Below are positions 50,782 through 60,876 of a stretch of DNA of 64,000 nucleotides, piece by piece (position 1 is the first letter of the stretch; each line of letters opens with the position of its first letter). The translations under genes were made by a program, and so were the position numbers. The notes below the pieces were generated by a model. It did not search any database and was not told where the DNA came from. It was given only the letters and a program-made list of their open reading frames with translations. Location: contig BNTT01000001.1 in assembly GCA_025996815.1 (NCBI GenBank), positions 1-64,000 of the forward strand, written 5' to 3'. This DNA is from Bacteroidia bacterium. Lineage in GTDB: Bacteria; Bacteroidota; Bacteroidia; Bacteroidales; Azobacteroidaceae.

Positions 50782-53700
50782 TTAGAAAGTGATATTTAAG
50801 CCGAGTGTATAGGAGAAACTTTTCGGATAGCCCGAATAGTCCAACCCGGGAATCAGCTGTTTGGACGTTGAATTACGTCCGGCAGAACTGACTTCGGGGT
50901 CATAGCCCGAATAATTCGTCCACACATACACATTGTTCAACGTGCAATAGGCGCGAAGACGTTGGCAAGCAAACTTTTGAGAGATACTCTTGGGGAGGGT
51001 GTATCCCAGCGTCACGTTCTGCAAACGCAGGAACGAACCGTCTTCAATTGCCCACGAGTGTATCACGGCACGTTGCGCACTAAACGAAAGCGGCGACCAG
51101 TATTCTTTGGCATTAGCCCCTTCGTTCATCGCGGCAAGTTGTGCCAAGTCGGTTACGAGCGACCCATCTGCCACATTTATGTACGAATAGCGATTATTGC
51201 TGTTCATAAATGCCAACATATTTGGATTGTTGGTGCGGTATTGCTGCGATGAGGCTATTTTGTTGGCATTGTAGATATTGTTTCCAACCACATAAGAGAA
51301 GTTCAACATATAATCGAAACTCTTTAAGAATGTGCCGTTGAAGCCGAATCCACCGGTGAAATCGGGATTGGCGTCACCAATAATCGTGCGGTCATAATCA
51401 TCTACAACTCCATCGGGCACACCATTGGGACCGCTTATATCCTTGAACTTGATGGCACCCGGACGAATACCGATTCTGCCACTGACCAAAGTCGTCGTTG
51501 GTACACCCTCTTTCGGCACATATTTTTTAGCATCGGCATCGTAGCTTGCGAAATCGTTTGTGGTATAATAACCATCGGTTATCCATCCGTAAATCTTGCC
51601 GAGCGGTTGTCCAACGCGCACTTCATATTCGTTATATCCCTGCAAGTCGGTGCTTGCCCAGCTGGTGTTGAACAATAAAAAGTTGCCGTCGCTATCCAAA
51701 GCGTCCACATTCGATTTGTTAAAACCAATATTGAAGTTGGCACCCAGCGTAAAGTCTTTGCTCTCAACGATGAAAGCGTCCAAAGTCAATTCAACCCCTC
51801 GGTTGGTCGTTTGTCCGATGTTTTTCATCATACTGCTGTAACCCGGAGCCGTAATTTTGACATCAAGCAGCAAGTCTTTGGAAGTATTCCAATAATATTC
51901 CAATGTACCTGAAAGTCGTTGCTTGAATAATCCGAAGTCCAAACCAATATTTCGGGTAACCATCGATTCCCAGCGAATATCGGGATTTGGAAGCTGACTG
52001 TTGCGCGCTTGATAATAATTATTGGATTTATCACCTAAGGCATAAGTATTGGTGGAGTTTATTCTATAATCCAATTTGTATAACCCCGAACTGATACGGT
52101 TGTTTCCTGCTTCACCGTAGCTGGCGCGCAGTTTCAAGTTTGACAGCACGTCTTGAGTGCCCGCCATAAACGATTCTTCACTGACACGCCAAGCCAAAGC
52201 CGCCGAAGGGAAGTATCCCCATTGATTGCCCGGTTTGAATTTGGAGGAGCCATCGGCACGAAACGTAACGGTTGCCAAATAGCGGTCGTTAAGATTGTAG
52301 CCGGCACGTCCGAAGTATGATGCCATGTGGTGAGGCTCTGATTCACTGCTACTCACCTCCGAGCCGCCATCACCCAATCCGATGTTCGCAAATATCTTTT
52401 CGGGCGAAAGGTCTTCATTGAATCCTTTCACGGTCATTGCATTCTGATTGCTGCCTGTTGTGGTAACTTCCTGCCCTGCCATAAGGTCGATTTTGTGGCT
52501 ATCGGCAAGTTTAAAGCCATACGACAATATATTGGCTACACGCATCCTTTGCGTGTTTTCTTTAGTCCAACTCACCAAAGGCTTGCCGCCGTTATTGGCA
52601 GCGTCCACTGTGGTAGCTCCTTTATAGCTTTGATTTTCATTAAAGCCGTAAGTGTAGCCGCCCTCCAGTCGATAGTTGAGACCTTTAATAATATCCCACT
52701 TCAAAGCCGCATTGTAACTGAATGTGCGGGCTTCTCTGTGCCGCCAGTATTGATAGGCACGGTCTGCCAGCGACATATTAGCTTTTATCCATTGGTCGCG
52801 TTCGTCTTCCGACATCAAGTTAAGGTCTACCTTAACAAAATCCTCCAGCCCTTTGACCGGACCGCGCGTAACGGCTTCAAACGTTCTCACCTTGTCGGTG
52901 CCTCCGGCTGAACCATCGCCGCTTGTTTCCGTATCGGTGGTGCGGGCATCAAACTGAAAATGCAGGTTTTTGGCGATTTCCTGGTCTAATTTGAAGTTCA
53001 AATTGGTACGGCTGAAATCGGTATAGGGCATCAAACCACCATCGCTGTTGTAGGTGCCGCTAATCAGGTATTTTGTTTTGTCCGTACCGCCTGCAATGCT
53101 GACATTATGCTGCTGTGAAATCACATCGCTGCCAAACATATCGTCCTGCCAATCAACGCCTTTCTGGTATTTATACAAATCCATATCCTCATAGATTCCA
53201 AATTTGGAATGAAAATTTTTGAGGTCGGATTCGCCGCCGATAGCGGCGATTTCGTAGTTCCAGAGCACATATTCGTAGGGGTCTAACACGTCCAGATGTT
53301 TTGCCAACTGCTTGGATTGCATATAACCGTTGTACGACACCTGCGTTTTGCCGGCTTGCGCCCGCTTGGTCGTAACCAATACCACCCCGTTGGCACCCTG
53401 CGCTCCGTAGATAGCCGTAGAAGAGGCATCCTTCAAAATAGTGATGTCGGCAATATCCCCCGCAGGGATGTCGCTCAAACTGCCCACCGGAAATCCATCC
53501 ACAATGTAGAGCGGCGAATTATCGCCGGTAATGGAGCCGCCACCACGCACGCGAATGATTATTTCCGCATCGGGCGAGCCATCGGTGGCTGTAACCCGCA
53601 CACCGGCTAAACGACCTGCCATGGCTTCCATCGGATTGGCAACCGGCACTTGCGACAGCACATCGCCTTTAAGCATGGATACAGCACCCGTCAAGTCTTT

Positions 53701-54075
53701 TTTCCGGACACTTCCATAGCCGATGACCACCAGTTCGTCCAACGTGCCGGCTTCCTCCGACAAGGCAACATTGATTGTTGTTTGCCCGTTTACGGGCACT
53801 TCTTGGGTTGAATAACCCAGATACGCCACCGTGATGGTGGCACTTGGCGATACTCGGAGCGAGTATTTTCCGTCCACATCGGTCGCTACACCGTTGCCCG
53901 GATTGCCTTTTTCTACTACACTGACTCCGATGAGCGGACCATCCGCATCGGACACCACGCCTGTAACAGCGATTTTTGCCTCTTGAGGCGCGTTAGCCCG
54001 CATGGGCTGTACCCCCAATCCCATGGCAACGGCAAAGAGCACTGCTGCGGCAAAATTTACGTGTTTTTGTTTCAT
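50782..54075 (-). CDS. susC: SusC/RagA-family TonB-dependent outer-membrane transporter
   Basis: 1097 aa from ATG 54075; a TTG at 54084 is less likely. Signal peptide (about 1-27), a carboxypeptidase-regulatory-like domain (about 35-110, VTGVVSDADGPLIGVSVVEKG), TonB box region (LDELVVIGYGSVRKKDLTGAV), plug (VRVRGGGSI type, LYIVDGFPVGSL, TILKDASSTAIYGAQGANGVVLVTTKR) and a 22-strand barrel ending SFSYTLGLNITF. It imports large oligosaccharides with SusD. First gene of the pectin operon, under a promoter at 54105-54112 with an inverted repeat upstream. Confidence 0.95.
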   Translation of the reverse strand: MKQKHVNFAAAVLFAVAMGLGVQPMRANAPQEAKIAVTGVVSDADGPLIGVSVVEKGNPGNGVATDVDGKYSLRVSPSATITVAYLGYSTQEVPVNGQTTINVALSEEAGTLDELVVIGYGSVRKKDLTGAVSMLKGDVLSQVPVANPMEAMAGRLAGVRVTATDGSPDAEIIIRVRGGGSITGDNSPLYIVDGFPVGSLSDIPAGDIADITILKDASSTAIYGAQGANGVVLVTTKRAQAGKTQVSYNGYMQSKQLAKHLDVLDPYEYVLWNYEIAAIGGESDLKNFHSKFGIYEDMDLYKYQKGVDWQDDMFGSDVISQQHNVSIAGGTDKTKYLISGTYNSDGGLMPYTDFSRTNLNFKLDQEIAKNLHFQFDARTTDTETSGDGSAGGTDKVRTFEAVTRGPVKGLEDFVKVDLNLMSEDERDQWIKANMSLADRAYQYWRHREARTFSYNAALKWDIIKGLNYRLEGGYTYGFNENQSYKGATTVDAANNGGKPLVSWTKENTQRMRVANILSYGFKLADSHKIDLMAGQEVTTTGSNQNAMTVKGFNEDLSPEKIFANIGLGDGGSEVSSSESEPHHMASYFGRAGYNLNDRYLATVTFRADGSSKFKPGNQWGYFPSAALAWRVSEESFMAGTQDVLSNLKLRASYGEAGNNRISSGLYKLDYRINSTNTYALGDKSNNYYQARNSQLPNPDIRWESMVTRNIGLDFGLFKQRLSGTLEYYWNTSKDLLLDVKITAPGYSSMMKNIGQTTNRGVELTLDAFIVESKDFTLGANFNIGFNKSNVDALDSDGNFLLFNTSWASTDLQGYNEYEVRVGQPLGKIYGWITDGYYTTNDFASYDADAKKYVPKEGVPTTTLVSGRIGIRPGAIKFKDISGPNGVPDGVVDDYDRTIIGDANPDFTGGFGFNGTFLKSFDYMLNFSYVVGNNIYNANKIASSQQYRTNNPNMLAFMNSNNRYSYINVADGSLVTDLAQLAAMNEGANAKEYWSPLSFSAQRAVIHSWAIEDGSFLRLQNVTLGYTLPKSISQKFACQRLRAYCTLNNVYVWTNYSGYDPEVSSAGRNSTSKQLIPGLDYSGYPKSFSYTLGLNITF

Positions 54076-54104
54076 GTCTTTCAATTTTTTAAATTAATGA
54101 TGTG

Positions 54105-54112
54105 CAAAGGTA
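54105..54112 (-). promoter_or_regulatory. -7 box of the pectin operon
   Basis: Minus strand TACCTTTG, 29 bp before the susC ATG. No clear TTTG -33 element is present, which fits a promoter that depends on an activator. Confidence 0.7.
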
Positions 54113-54133
54113 GGTACTTATAAGATAAAGCAC

Positions 54134-54175
54134 GGATGATAAATTTCCCAATTATACGGGGGAAACGTACCATCC
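54134..54175. promoter_or_regulatory. Candidate operator: 16-bp inverted repeat upstream of susC
   Basis: Left arm GGATGATAAATTTCCC (54134-54149), 10-bp spacer, right arm GGGAAACGTACCATCC (54160-54175); 13 of 16 pairs match. It sits 22-63 bp upstream of the susC -7 box, a typical activator site. The AraC-type regulators in this window are candidate binders. The rest of 54176-54271 holds no gene. Confidence 0.5.
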
Positions 54176-54271
54176 TTAAAAAACCATGATATACAGGGCT
54201 TCTGACTCAGAGCGTTTTTCCATTTTCGTTTTGTTCGTTGCGCTGCCTATGTCGTAGCCAATACATATCTA

Positions 54272-55318
54272 TCAATTATTTATGTCTTTTAACGCCGGAA
54301 ACAGGTGCTCCCACAGCAAGCCAATCTCCTCTTTCGTCTTATCTGTGTTGGACGTAATCGCCACAACGGTGTTCTTGTCGGGAATGATGAAGATGAACTG
54401 CCCTTTGGCACCGTCTGCGCGATAGGCATTGTGCTTGCTGCGCCACATCTGATAGCCATAGCCCTGCGACCAATCCGTATCCGGCTGCTCCGCGCCATCG
54501 CCGGGCCAGCCTGCGCCATTGGCTATTTGAGGTGCCGAAGCCTGCTCTGTCCAGCCTTTCGGCAACAATTGTTTGCCCTCCCACACGCCATTTTGGAGGA
54601 ACAGCAAGCCAAATTTCGCCATATCTTCCGTTTTGATAAACAAGCCCCAACCGCCTGTATTGATGCCCTGCGGATTCTTTTCCCAGTAGATATTTTCGAT
54701 GTGTAGCGGCTCAAACAATCGCGGTGTGAGGTAGTCAAACAGGGTTTGCCCGCTCACTTTTTGAATAATCGCCGAGAGCATAAAAGTCCCCATTGAGTTG
54801 TAATAAAACTTGCTGCCCGGCTCAATCGTGATGGGCTTCGCAAAGAAGTCTTTAATCCAATTCTCGCCCGTGCGAGCAGGCTCACGCGCCTGTCCCACCG
54901 ACATCGTGAGCAAATCCCAAACGCGGAGTTGCGCCAGATAGGGACTAACGGTGTCCGGCAATTCATCGGGGAAGAACGAACTCACTTTGTCGTCCAACTT
55001 CACCAACCCCTCATCAACGGCAAAGCCAATCGCCGTTGCCGTGAAACTCTTGCTCACGGAGTACATAATATGCAAGCTGTCAGGCGACGCGCCCGCGAAC
55101 CACTGCTCGTAGGCAACTTTCCCGTTTCTGACCACCATCAGGCTATGAATCTCAATGGAGTCGGCTTTCAAAGCATTAAGGTATGCCTCAATGCCTTGCA
55201 CATCAACGTTTTCTTTCTCCGGCGTACTGCGAGGCAGGGACTTTACGACCTCCCTTGTGCAACTCGCCACACTCAACAACAGCACCGACAGTGCTAAAAT
55301 TCCACTTGCTTTTTTCAT
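54272..55318 (-). CDS. Serine-hydrolase lipoprotein (beta-lactamase/esterase fold)
   Basis: 348 aa from ATG 55318, which overlaps the GH67 stop as ATGA; the frame is open far upstream but that part lies over GH67. Lipobox SC at about residue 20. Serine-beta-lactamase-like motifs: SxxK in MYSVSKSFTATA, YxN in FYYNSMGTFML, and a C-terminal KGQFIFIIPD in place of HxG. Such proteins can be esterases or peptidases. As the last gene of a xylan operon it might be a xylan esterase, but that is inferred from place only. Confidence 0.75.
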   Translation of the reverse strand: MKKASGILALSVLLLSVASCTREVVKSLPRSTPEKENVDVQGIEAYLNALKADSIEIHSLMVVRNGKVAYEQWFAGASPDSLHIMYSVSKSFTATAIGFAVDEGLVKLDDKVSSFFPDELPDTVSPYLAQLRVWDLLTMSVGQAREPARTGENWIKDFFAKPITIEPGSKFYYNSMGTFMLSAIIQKVSGQTLFDYLTPRLFEPLHIENIYWEKNPQGINTGGWGLFIKTEDMAKFGLLFLQNGVWEGKQLLPKGWTEQASAPQIANGAGWPGDGAEQPDTDWSQGYGYQMWRSKHNAYRADGAKGQFIFIIPDKNTVVAITSNTDKTKEEIGLLWEHLFPALKDINN

Positions 55319-57318
55319 CTTTTTGCGTTTTCGTGATTGCTTATTTTTAATTTTATTTGTTTCAAATCGCTTAAATCGTGCACCGGACGTTCTATATCGT
55401 AGGGTATTGGCTGCTTTGCGAACTCTTGAAAGTAGAGCAAACACGCATCGCGCCACCACACGGCATCGCGCGACTGAATTTTCAGGCGGGACTGCACCGC
55501 GTGGAAGCGTTCCGTGTCGAGCGCGCCCTCCTGCCTGTCCCAAACCTTTTGAAACTCACGTGCCTGCTGCACGCCCAAATCATATTTGTAGCACAACTCC
55601 GCCCACAAACTTCGCCCGCTGTGCATCTTGTGATTCCAATCCGCGTGATGAAACCACAGCAGCAACTCTTCGGGACAAGTTTCGATGTCGTACAACCTCT
55701 CTTTTAACGGCGAATGGTACTGATTTATTGCATCGCTCCCGGTTTTTGTTCGATTAAATCCGACCCCTGCCGCATCGGCATTATGGAAATACCACGGCTG
55801 CCAATCGGGGCGACCGCCGGGGATAACTCCCCAAGGCTCAGGTCCATAGTGATGCCCCACGGCAAAGATGTGATGCAAGCCCAGCGGCATCATATAGTTG
55901 ACGACGGCATCCCACGACTGCAACATCATCGCCTTCACAGGCTCCACAAAAGCATCCTTCTGCGAAAAAGTCTGTCGCAGCCATTCGTCCGCAATGGCAT
56001 CTGCCGACAGTTGCGGATTCCACGCCAAGCGACCAAAAGCATACCAATTTGCCTGCGCGAAGTGATGCCCGTTCCAATTGGTTTCATCGCCGATATTCGC
56101 CACGCCCGCCATTGCCGTGATGGTGTTGGCGACCGGCGAGCCACTGCCGTTGCCGTATGTGTCGCTGTCCAAAAACTCCTTCCACATCGGTGCAAGGAAC
56201 GCCAAGTGATTGGCGTGACCCAGATATTCCTGCGTGATTTGCACTTCTGCCATCACATCCGTCTTGTGCATCGCGCCAAACAGGGGACTGAATGGCTCGC
56301 GGGGCTGAAAATCAATTGGTCCGTTCTTCACTTGAATAACCACATTATCGCGAAACAGCCCGTCTAAGGGCATAAATTCCATATAAGCCTGCTTCGCACG
56401 GTCGTCGTTGGAGGGACTATAGACAAACGCACGCCACATCACAATGCCCTTGTGGGGCTTGAGCGCATCTGCCAACATATTGGCTCCCTCCGCGTGCGTA
56501 CGACCAAAGTCTTGCGGACCCGGCTGCCCTTCGGAGTTGGCTTTTACCAAAAAACCGCCAAAATCGGGGATGAGTTTGTAAATTTCATTTGCTTTATCCT
56601 TCCACCATCGCTGCACAGCGGCATCCAAGGGGTCGGATGTGGGCAAGCCGCCCAAGACCGTCGGCGAAGAAAAATTGACCGATAGAAACACTTGAATGCC
56701 GTAAGGACGCAACACATCGGCAACGACTTTCGCCTTCGCCAACATATCCGATTGGAGTATTTGCGGCGAGGCATTCACATTGTTCAGCACCGTCGCATTG
56801 ATGCCGATGGAGGCATTGGCACGCGCATATTCTTTGTAGCGGGGCGACACCACGGCGGGTAATTCGTCCCAACGCCAAATCGAACGACCGGCATAGCCGC
56901 GCTCCACCGTACCATCCAAATTGTCCCAATGATTGAGGATGCGCAGGTTGTATTTAGGCGACTCCTGAATATTTAACGGATATTTCAAACCATTGGTCGC
57001 TTGCAAACGTAACAAATGATATGCCCCATACAGCAGCCCTTTCTCCGAGGGCGAAGTAATTGTAATGCCCCGCTCATCCCCCGTAATGGAAAATTCCTCT
57101 TTATCGGCTTTAATGTTCTTAATCTTCAGCGACACCGCCGCCCCTCGCCATTGCGTTTGCAGTTCCTCCACGGCAATGCTGATGGTGGTGCTTTTTTTAT
57201 TCGCTGTTACAACTGCTTTCGCTGTGGCATCGGCACGCAGCCAAAGGCGCGAGCCGTCTTCGGCGAAGCCCTGCAAACAGGCAAAGCATAATAAAGAAGC
57301 CGTCAGCAGATGTTTCAT
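55315..57318 (-). CDS. aguA: GH67 alpha-glucuronidase
   Basis: 667 aa with a signal peptide (1-19). Motifs of GH67: KYNLRILNHWDNLDGTVERGYAG, GINATVLNNVNA, catalytic Glu in GFLVKANSEGQPGPQDFGRTHAEGAN, the Asp/Glu pair in IQVKNGPIDFQPREPFSPLFG, and the C-terminal helical domain with FHHADWNHKMHSG. It removes (4-O-methyl)glucuronic acid from the ends of xylo-oligosaccharides. It is joined by ATGA overlaps to GH43 upstream and the serine hydrolase downstream. A second alpha-glucuronidase family (GH115) is in the same operon. Confidence 0.92.
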   Translation of the reverse strand: MKHLLTASLLCFACLQGFAEDGSRLWLRADATAKAVVTANKKSTTISIAVEELQTQWRGAAVSLKIKNIKADKEEFSITGDERGITITSPSEKGLLYGAYHLLRLQATNGLKYPLNIQESPKYNLRILNHWDNLDGTVERGYAGRSIWRWDELPAVVSPRYKEYARANASIGINATVLNNVNASPQILQSDMLAKAKVVADVLRPYGIQVFLSVNFSSPTVLGGLPTSDPLDAAVQRWWKDKANEIYKLIPDFGGFLVKANSEGQPGPQDFGRTHAEGANMLADALKPHKGIVMWRAFVYSPSNDDRAKQAYMEFMPLDGLFRDNVVIQVKNGPIDFQPREPFSPLFGAMHKTDVMAEVQITQEYLGHANHLAFLAPMWKEFLDSDTYGNGSGSPVANTITAMAGVANIGDETNWNGHHFAQANWYAFGRLAWNPQLSADAIADEWLRQTFSQKDAFVEPVKAMMLQSWDAVVNYMMPLGLHHIFAVGHHYGPEPWGVIPGGRPDWQPWYFHNADAAGVGFNRTKTGSDAINQYHSPLKERLYDIETCPEELLLWFHHADWNHKMHSGRSLWAELCYKYDLGVQQAREFQKVWDRQEGALDTERFHAVQSRLKIQSRDAVWWRDACLLYFQEFAKQPIPYDIERPVHDLSDLKQIKLKISNHENAKR

Positions 57319-58289
57319 TCGCCTGTTCCTCCCCCTTCAATGGTTTGTATCGTGCCATCGGCATTGTATTCCAATTCCACCACTTTGAGGCTGCGCAGCC
57401 ACGTTTTTCCGCTGCTCGGCACGCTGTCGTGATGAAAAAGATACCACTTGCCTTTAAATTCTACTATCGCGTGGTGGGTTGTCCAGCCCACTACGGGGGT
57501 GAGTAGCACGCCTTGGCAGGTGAATGGTCCGTAGGGATTGTCGCCTGTGGCATAGCAGAGTTGGTGTGTGTCGCCGGTTGAATAGGAATAATAATATGTC
57601 CCCTTGTATTTGTGCATCCACGAGGCTTCGAAATAGCGGTGGCTATCTCCGTGCGTGAGCGGCTTTCCGTTTTTGTCTAAAATGACGACCGGACGCGGCT
57701 CTTCGGCGAATTGAAGCATATCTTTGCTCAGTTTCACCACGCGCGACGGGATTGCAGGCTCATCGGCGGCGGGAAACACAGCGGCTTCCAATGCCTTGTT
57801 GTCGCGATAGCGTTGCAGTTGCCCGCCCCACAAGCCGCCAAAATACATATAGTATTCGCCGTTTTCTTCCAACACGGCGGGGTCGATGCTGTAACTGCCC
57901 CGAATGGGGTCGGGCTGCGGGATGAACGGACCTTCGGGCTTGTCGGCGATTGCCGTGCCGATGTGGAAGACATCGTTTTTGTCTTTTAGCGGGAAATACA
58001 TATAATATTTGCCGTCTTTGTGCGCCACATCGCAATCCCACAACTGCCTGCCCGCCCAAGGGATGTCTTTCGTGTCCAAAACCACGCCGTGGTCGGTGAG
58101 CACGCCGTTTTCGATGTCATCGGTCGAAAAAACGTGGTAGTCTTTCATATCAAAATGGTCGCCGTTGTCGTTTTCTGCGATGCCACTTTCGCGGTCGTGC
58201 GACGGATAGATATAGAGCCGCCCGTTGAAAACGTGCACGGCAGGGTCTGCCATATAGTCGTTGGGGACTAAATATTTGGGTGTTTTCAT
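57315..58289 (-). CDS. GH43 beta-xylosidase/arabinofuranosidase
   Basis: 324 aa with no signal peptide, so probably cytoplasmic. Five-bladed propeller motifs: base Asp in [23 protein letters not shown], Asp in [17 protein letters not shown], acid Glu in [13 protein letters not shown], then [13 protein letters not shown]-like repeats. It resembles GH43 subfamily 1 enzymes that finish small xylo-oligosaccharides inside the cell, which fits the transporter two genes upstream. ATGA overlaps join it to GH10 and GH67. Confidence 0.88.
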   Translation of the reverse strand: MKTPKYLVPNDYMADPAVHVFNGRLYIYPSHDRESGIAENDNGDHFDMKDYHVFSTDDIENGVLTDHGVVLDTKDIPWAGRQLWDCDVAHKDGKYYMYFPLKDKNDVFHIGTAIADKPEGPFIPQPDPIRGSYSIDPAVLEENGEYYMYFGGLWGGQLQRYRDNKALEAAVFPAADEPAIPSRVVKLSKDMLQFAEEPRPVVILDKNGKPLTHGDSHRYFEASWMHKYKGTYYYSYSTGDTHQLCYATGDNPYGPFTCQGVLLTPVVGWTTHHAIVEFKGKWYLFHHDSVPSSGKTWLRSLKVVELEYNADGTIQTIEGGGTGE

Positions 58290-59410
58290 TGTTGTGCTTC
58301 TTTAATTATTAAATTGACGATGGGTTTGGGCTGATGGTTGCGGTCGAAAAGCAGTGCATAGTCCGTTCTGCCGGGTATGGGCCAGCCGTTGCGCCACGAA
58401 TCGCCGTCGCTCACGCCCCACAGGGTTACGCGCGTGATTTTGTCCTGATGTTTCAGGAAGAGTTTGAAAAACTCGTTGTAGCGGGCTGTCCAGGCTGCAT
58501 CCACATCTTCGGGCAAACCATCGGCGTAGGGATTCATCGTTTGTTGATACTCGAAAGTGGATGCTACATCGGCTCCCACGTCCATTTTGGGGCTTGGCAA
58601 CACGGTCAAATCCAGCTCGGTAATCATCACGTTCACACCCAGTTCCGCGAAAGCCAGCAGGCTCTTTTCAAACTCTTCGATAGCCGGATAATCCATGCCA
58701 ATGTGCCCCTGCATACCAACGCCGTCGATGCGTAAGCCTTTCGCTTTCAACGATTTAACTAATGCCACCACGCCATTGCGTTTGCCTTCAAACGCCATCG
58801 AATAGTCGTTGTAATACAACTCGGCATCGGGGTCGGCTTCATGCGCAAATTGGAATGCCAGCGGGATAAACTCCTCACCGATAATCTTATAGAACTTGCT
58901 TTCGCGGTAAGAGCCATCGTCCAGGATAGCCTCATTGACGACATCCCAGCCCTTGATTCTGCCTTTGTAGCGGCTCACTACGGTCGTGATGTGCGCTTTC
59001 ATACGTTCAATCAGCACCTCTTTGGACACCTCCTTGCCCTTAGCATCCACGAACAGCCACGGCGGCGTTTGGGAATGCCACACCAAGCAATGCCCCGTGA
59101 TAAAGAGGTCGTTTGCCTCGCCGAAAGCCACGAATTGGTCGGCTTGCGTGAAGTCGTAGCGGTCTTCTTCGGGGTGTATAACCTCACTTTTCATACAGTT
59201 TTCAGGCACTACGGCACTGAACTGCTCGCGTATCACTCGGATACCTTCCGTATCGCGTCCGGAAAACTGCGCCTGATTAAGTGCAGTGCCAATATAAAAC
59301 TTATCAGCCAAGGCTGACTTCAATGTAACAGGCGTTTCCGGCACCTTAGAGGCACACCCCGACAGGAGCAAACACCCAAACCCAACAAACAATAACTTCT
59401 TCATATCCAT
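58286..59410 (-). CDS. GH10 endo-beta-1,4-xylanase lipoprotein
   Basis: 374 aa. Lipobox SGC at about residue 19 (a second ATG two codons in is also possible). GH10 barrel: [28 protein letters not shown], acid/base Glu in [32 protein letters not shown], nucleophile Glu in [12 protein letters not shown], and [14 protein letters not shown]. It is a lipid-anchored xylanase, cutting xylan at the surface or in the periplasm. It ends in an ATGA overlap with the GH43 gene. Confidence 0.93.
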   Translation of the reverse strand: MDMKKLLFVGFGCLLLSGCASKVPETPVTLKSALADKFYIGTALNQAQFSGRDTEGIRVIREQFSAVVPENCMKSEVIHPEEDRYDFTQADQFVAFGEANDLFITGHCLVWHSQTPPWLFVDAKGKEVSKEVLIERMKAHITTVVSRYKGRIKGWDVVNEAILDDGSYRESKFYKIIGEEFIPLAFQFAHEADPDAELYYNDYSMAFEGKRNGVVALVKSLKAKGLRIDGVGMQGHIGMDYPAIEEFEKSLLAFAELGVNVMITELDLTVLPSPKMDVGADVASTFEYQQTMNPYADGLPEDVDAAWTARYNEFFKLFLKHQDKITRVTLWGVSDGDSWRNGWPIPGRTDYALLFDRNHQPKPIVNLIIKEAQQ

Positions 59411-59430
59411 AAATTTTTAATTCGTAATTT

Positions 59431-60858
59431 TTAATTTTTAATTGATAACTGATTTCTATCTTCAATCTCAATCCCATATTCCACAAGTTGCTCATCCGTG
59501 AGGTCATAACGCCAAACAATGAGCGCGAGAACTGCCACCAAAAGGGCAGGCAAGGCAGCCAAAAGCAGTTTTATACCAAACAAAGCCGTATCCGTCTGCG
59601 CCGTTGCTTCGGCACTGAAATCGGTAAGCGACAGCACAATGCCGGGTACGAAGCCGCCGAGGGCAAGCCCAAACTTGAAGAAAAAGCCGATTAAGGCATT
59701 CGCAATGCCCGAAATGCGCTTGCCGGTTTGCCATTCGCCATAAGTGATGGCTTCGGGAATGAGCGACCAGATAAACGCGCCCACCACACCAAAGCCTATG
59801 GAACGGATGAATTGAAACACAAATACCGTCACAACACTACCCGCAGGGGTCAAAAACAGTCCCATAAAACCGACGAACGACACGGCAAGCGCGAGATATA
59901 GAAGTCCTTTCTTACCTAACTTCTTGCGCATCAGCGGCATAAACGGCAGAATCACCAACGCGGGAACTGCCGAAATAACCATAAAAGCACCCACCAGCCC
60001 TTCGTCGCCAAGATTGTATTTCACAAAATAGGTGCCCGCAGAGTTGCTGATTGCCATAATTGCAAACGCCGTGATGAACATAAACGAAACAATGCGAAGC
60101 GGACGGTTGCGCACCACCTCAACGAAAAGGTCGGAAAACTTCACGTTTTCCTGTTCGGCTTTCGACATCACAATGCGCTCTTTGGTGCCTTTGAAGCAAA
60201 ACAGAAGTGCGCCAAGCCCGATGATGCCGTAAATGACGATGGTGAGTAGCCAGCCGTAGCGCGATTCCGTGAACAGCGCGCCGCTGCTCGATGCCGACGT
60301 GCCCAGCGAGCCTGCAAAAAAGATGACCAGCGTGGGCACCCCGTAAGTGATAGCCACCTGTGCCACGTTCACGAGCCACATTCGCGTGGAAGTGAGGATG
60401 GTAATTTCCTGTTGGTCGCGCGTGAGGGCGGCATTGATGGCACCATAAGGCACATTGACGGTGGTATAAATCATCGACAGGGCAATGTAAGTGACACAGG
60501 CATAGATGACTTTCCCCGCTTCGCCCAAATCCGGCACAATGAAACAGGCAATCATCAGCACGGTCAGAGGAGCCGCCATAATGAGCAGCCACCCTCGATA
60601 CTTTCCCCAACGGGTGGTGTGCATATCAATCAACGTGCCCACAATAGGGTCCCAAATAGCATCGATGATGCGAACGCCAAGAAACATGGCACCCGCAATA
60701 GCAGGATTGAGACCATATACATTGGTGTAGAAAAACAACAGATAGGTCGTAACCGTCTGATAGATAAAATTTTGCGCCAAGTCGCCCGACCCGAAAGCAA
60801 TCCGCTCGCGCCACGATAGTTTGAAAAATCCCTTGTCTTCGATTGTGCGTGTGTTCAT
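59431..60858 (-). CDS. GPH-family sugar:cation symporter
   Basis: 475 aa with about 12 membrane helices. Family features: RIAFGSGDLAQNFIY, IIDAIWDPIVGTLIDMHTTRWGKYRGWLL, NVPYGAINAALTRDQQE, and EAITYGEWQTGKRISGIANALIGFFFKFGLALGG. It resembles XynT/YicJ-like transporters for xylo-oligosaccharides. Placed between GH115 and GH10, it should import products into the cytoplasm for GH43. Confidence 0.88.
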   Translation of the reverse strand: MNTRTIEDKGFFKLSWRERIAFGSGDLAQNFIYQTVTTYLLFFYTNVYGLNPAIAGAMFLGVRIIDAIWDPIVGTLIDMHTTRWGKYRGWLLIMAAPLTVLMIACFIVPDLGEAGKVIYACVTYIALSMIYTTVNVPYGAINAALTRDQQEITILTSTRMWLVNVAQVAITYGVPTLVIFFAGSLGTSASSSGALFTESRYGWLLTIVIYGIIGLGALLFCFKGTKERIVMSKAEQENVKFSDLFVEVVRNRPLRIVSFMFITAFAIMAISNSAGTYFVKYNLGDEGLVGAFMVISAVPALVILPFMPLMRKKLGKKGLLYLALAVSFVGFMGLFLTPAGSVVTVFVFQFIRSIGFGVVGAFIWSLIPEAITYGEWQTGKRISGIANALIGFFFKFGLALGGFVPGIVLSLTDFSAEATAQTDTALFGIKLLLAALPALLVAVLALIVWRYDLTDEQLVEYGIEIEDRNQLSIKN

Positions 60859-60876
60859 ATTTTTTAAGTATTAAAT

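Noticed and set aside
54198-54220. Hairpin GCTTCTGACTCAGAGC followed by GTTTTT
   Set aside because: Terminator-like only on the plus strand, where no gene ends; the nearby genes run on the minus strand.
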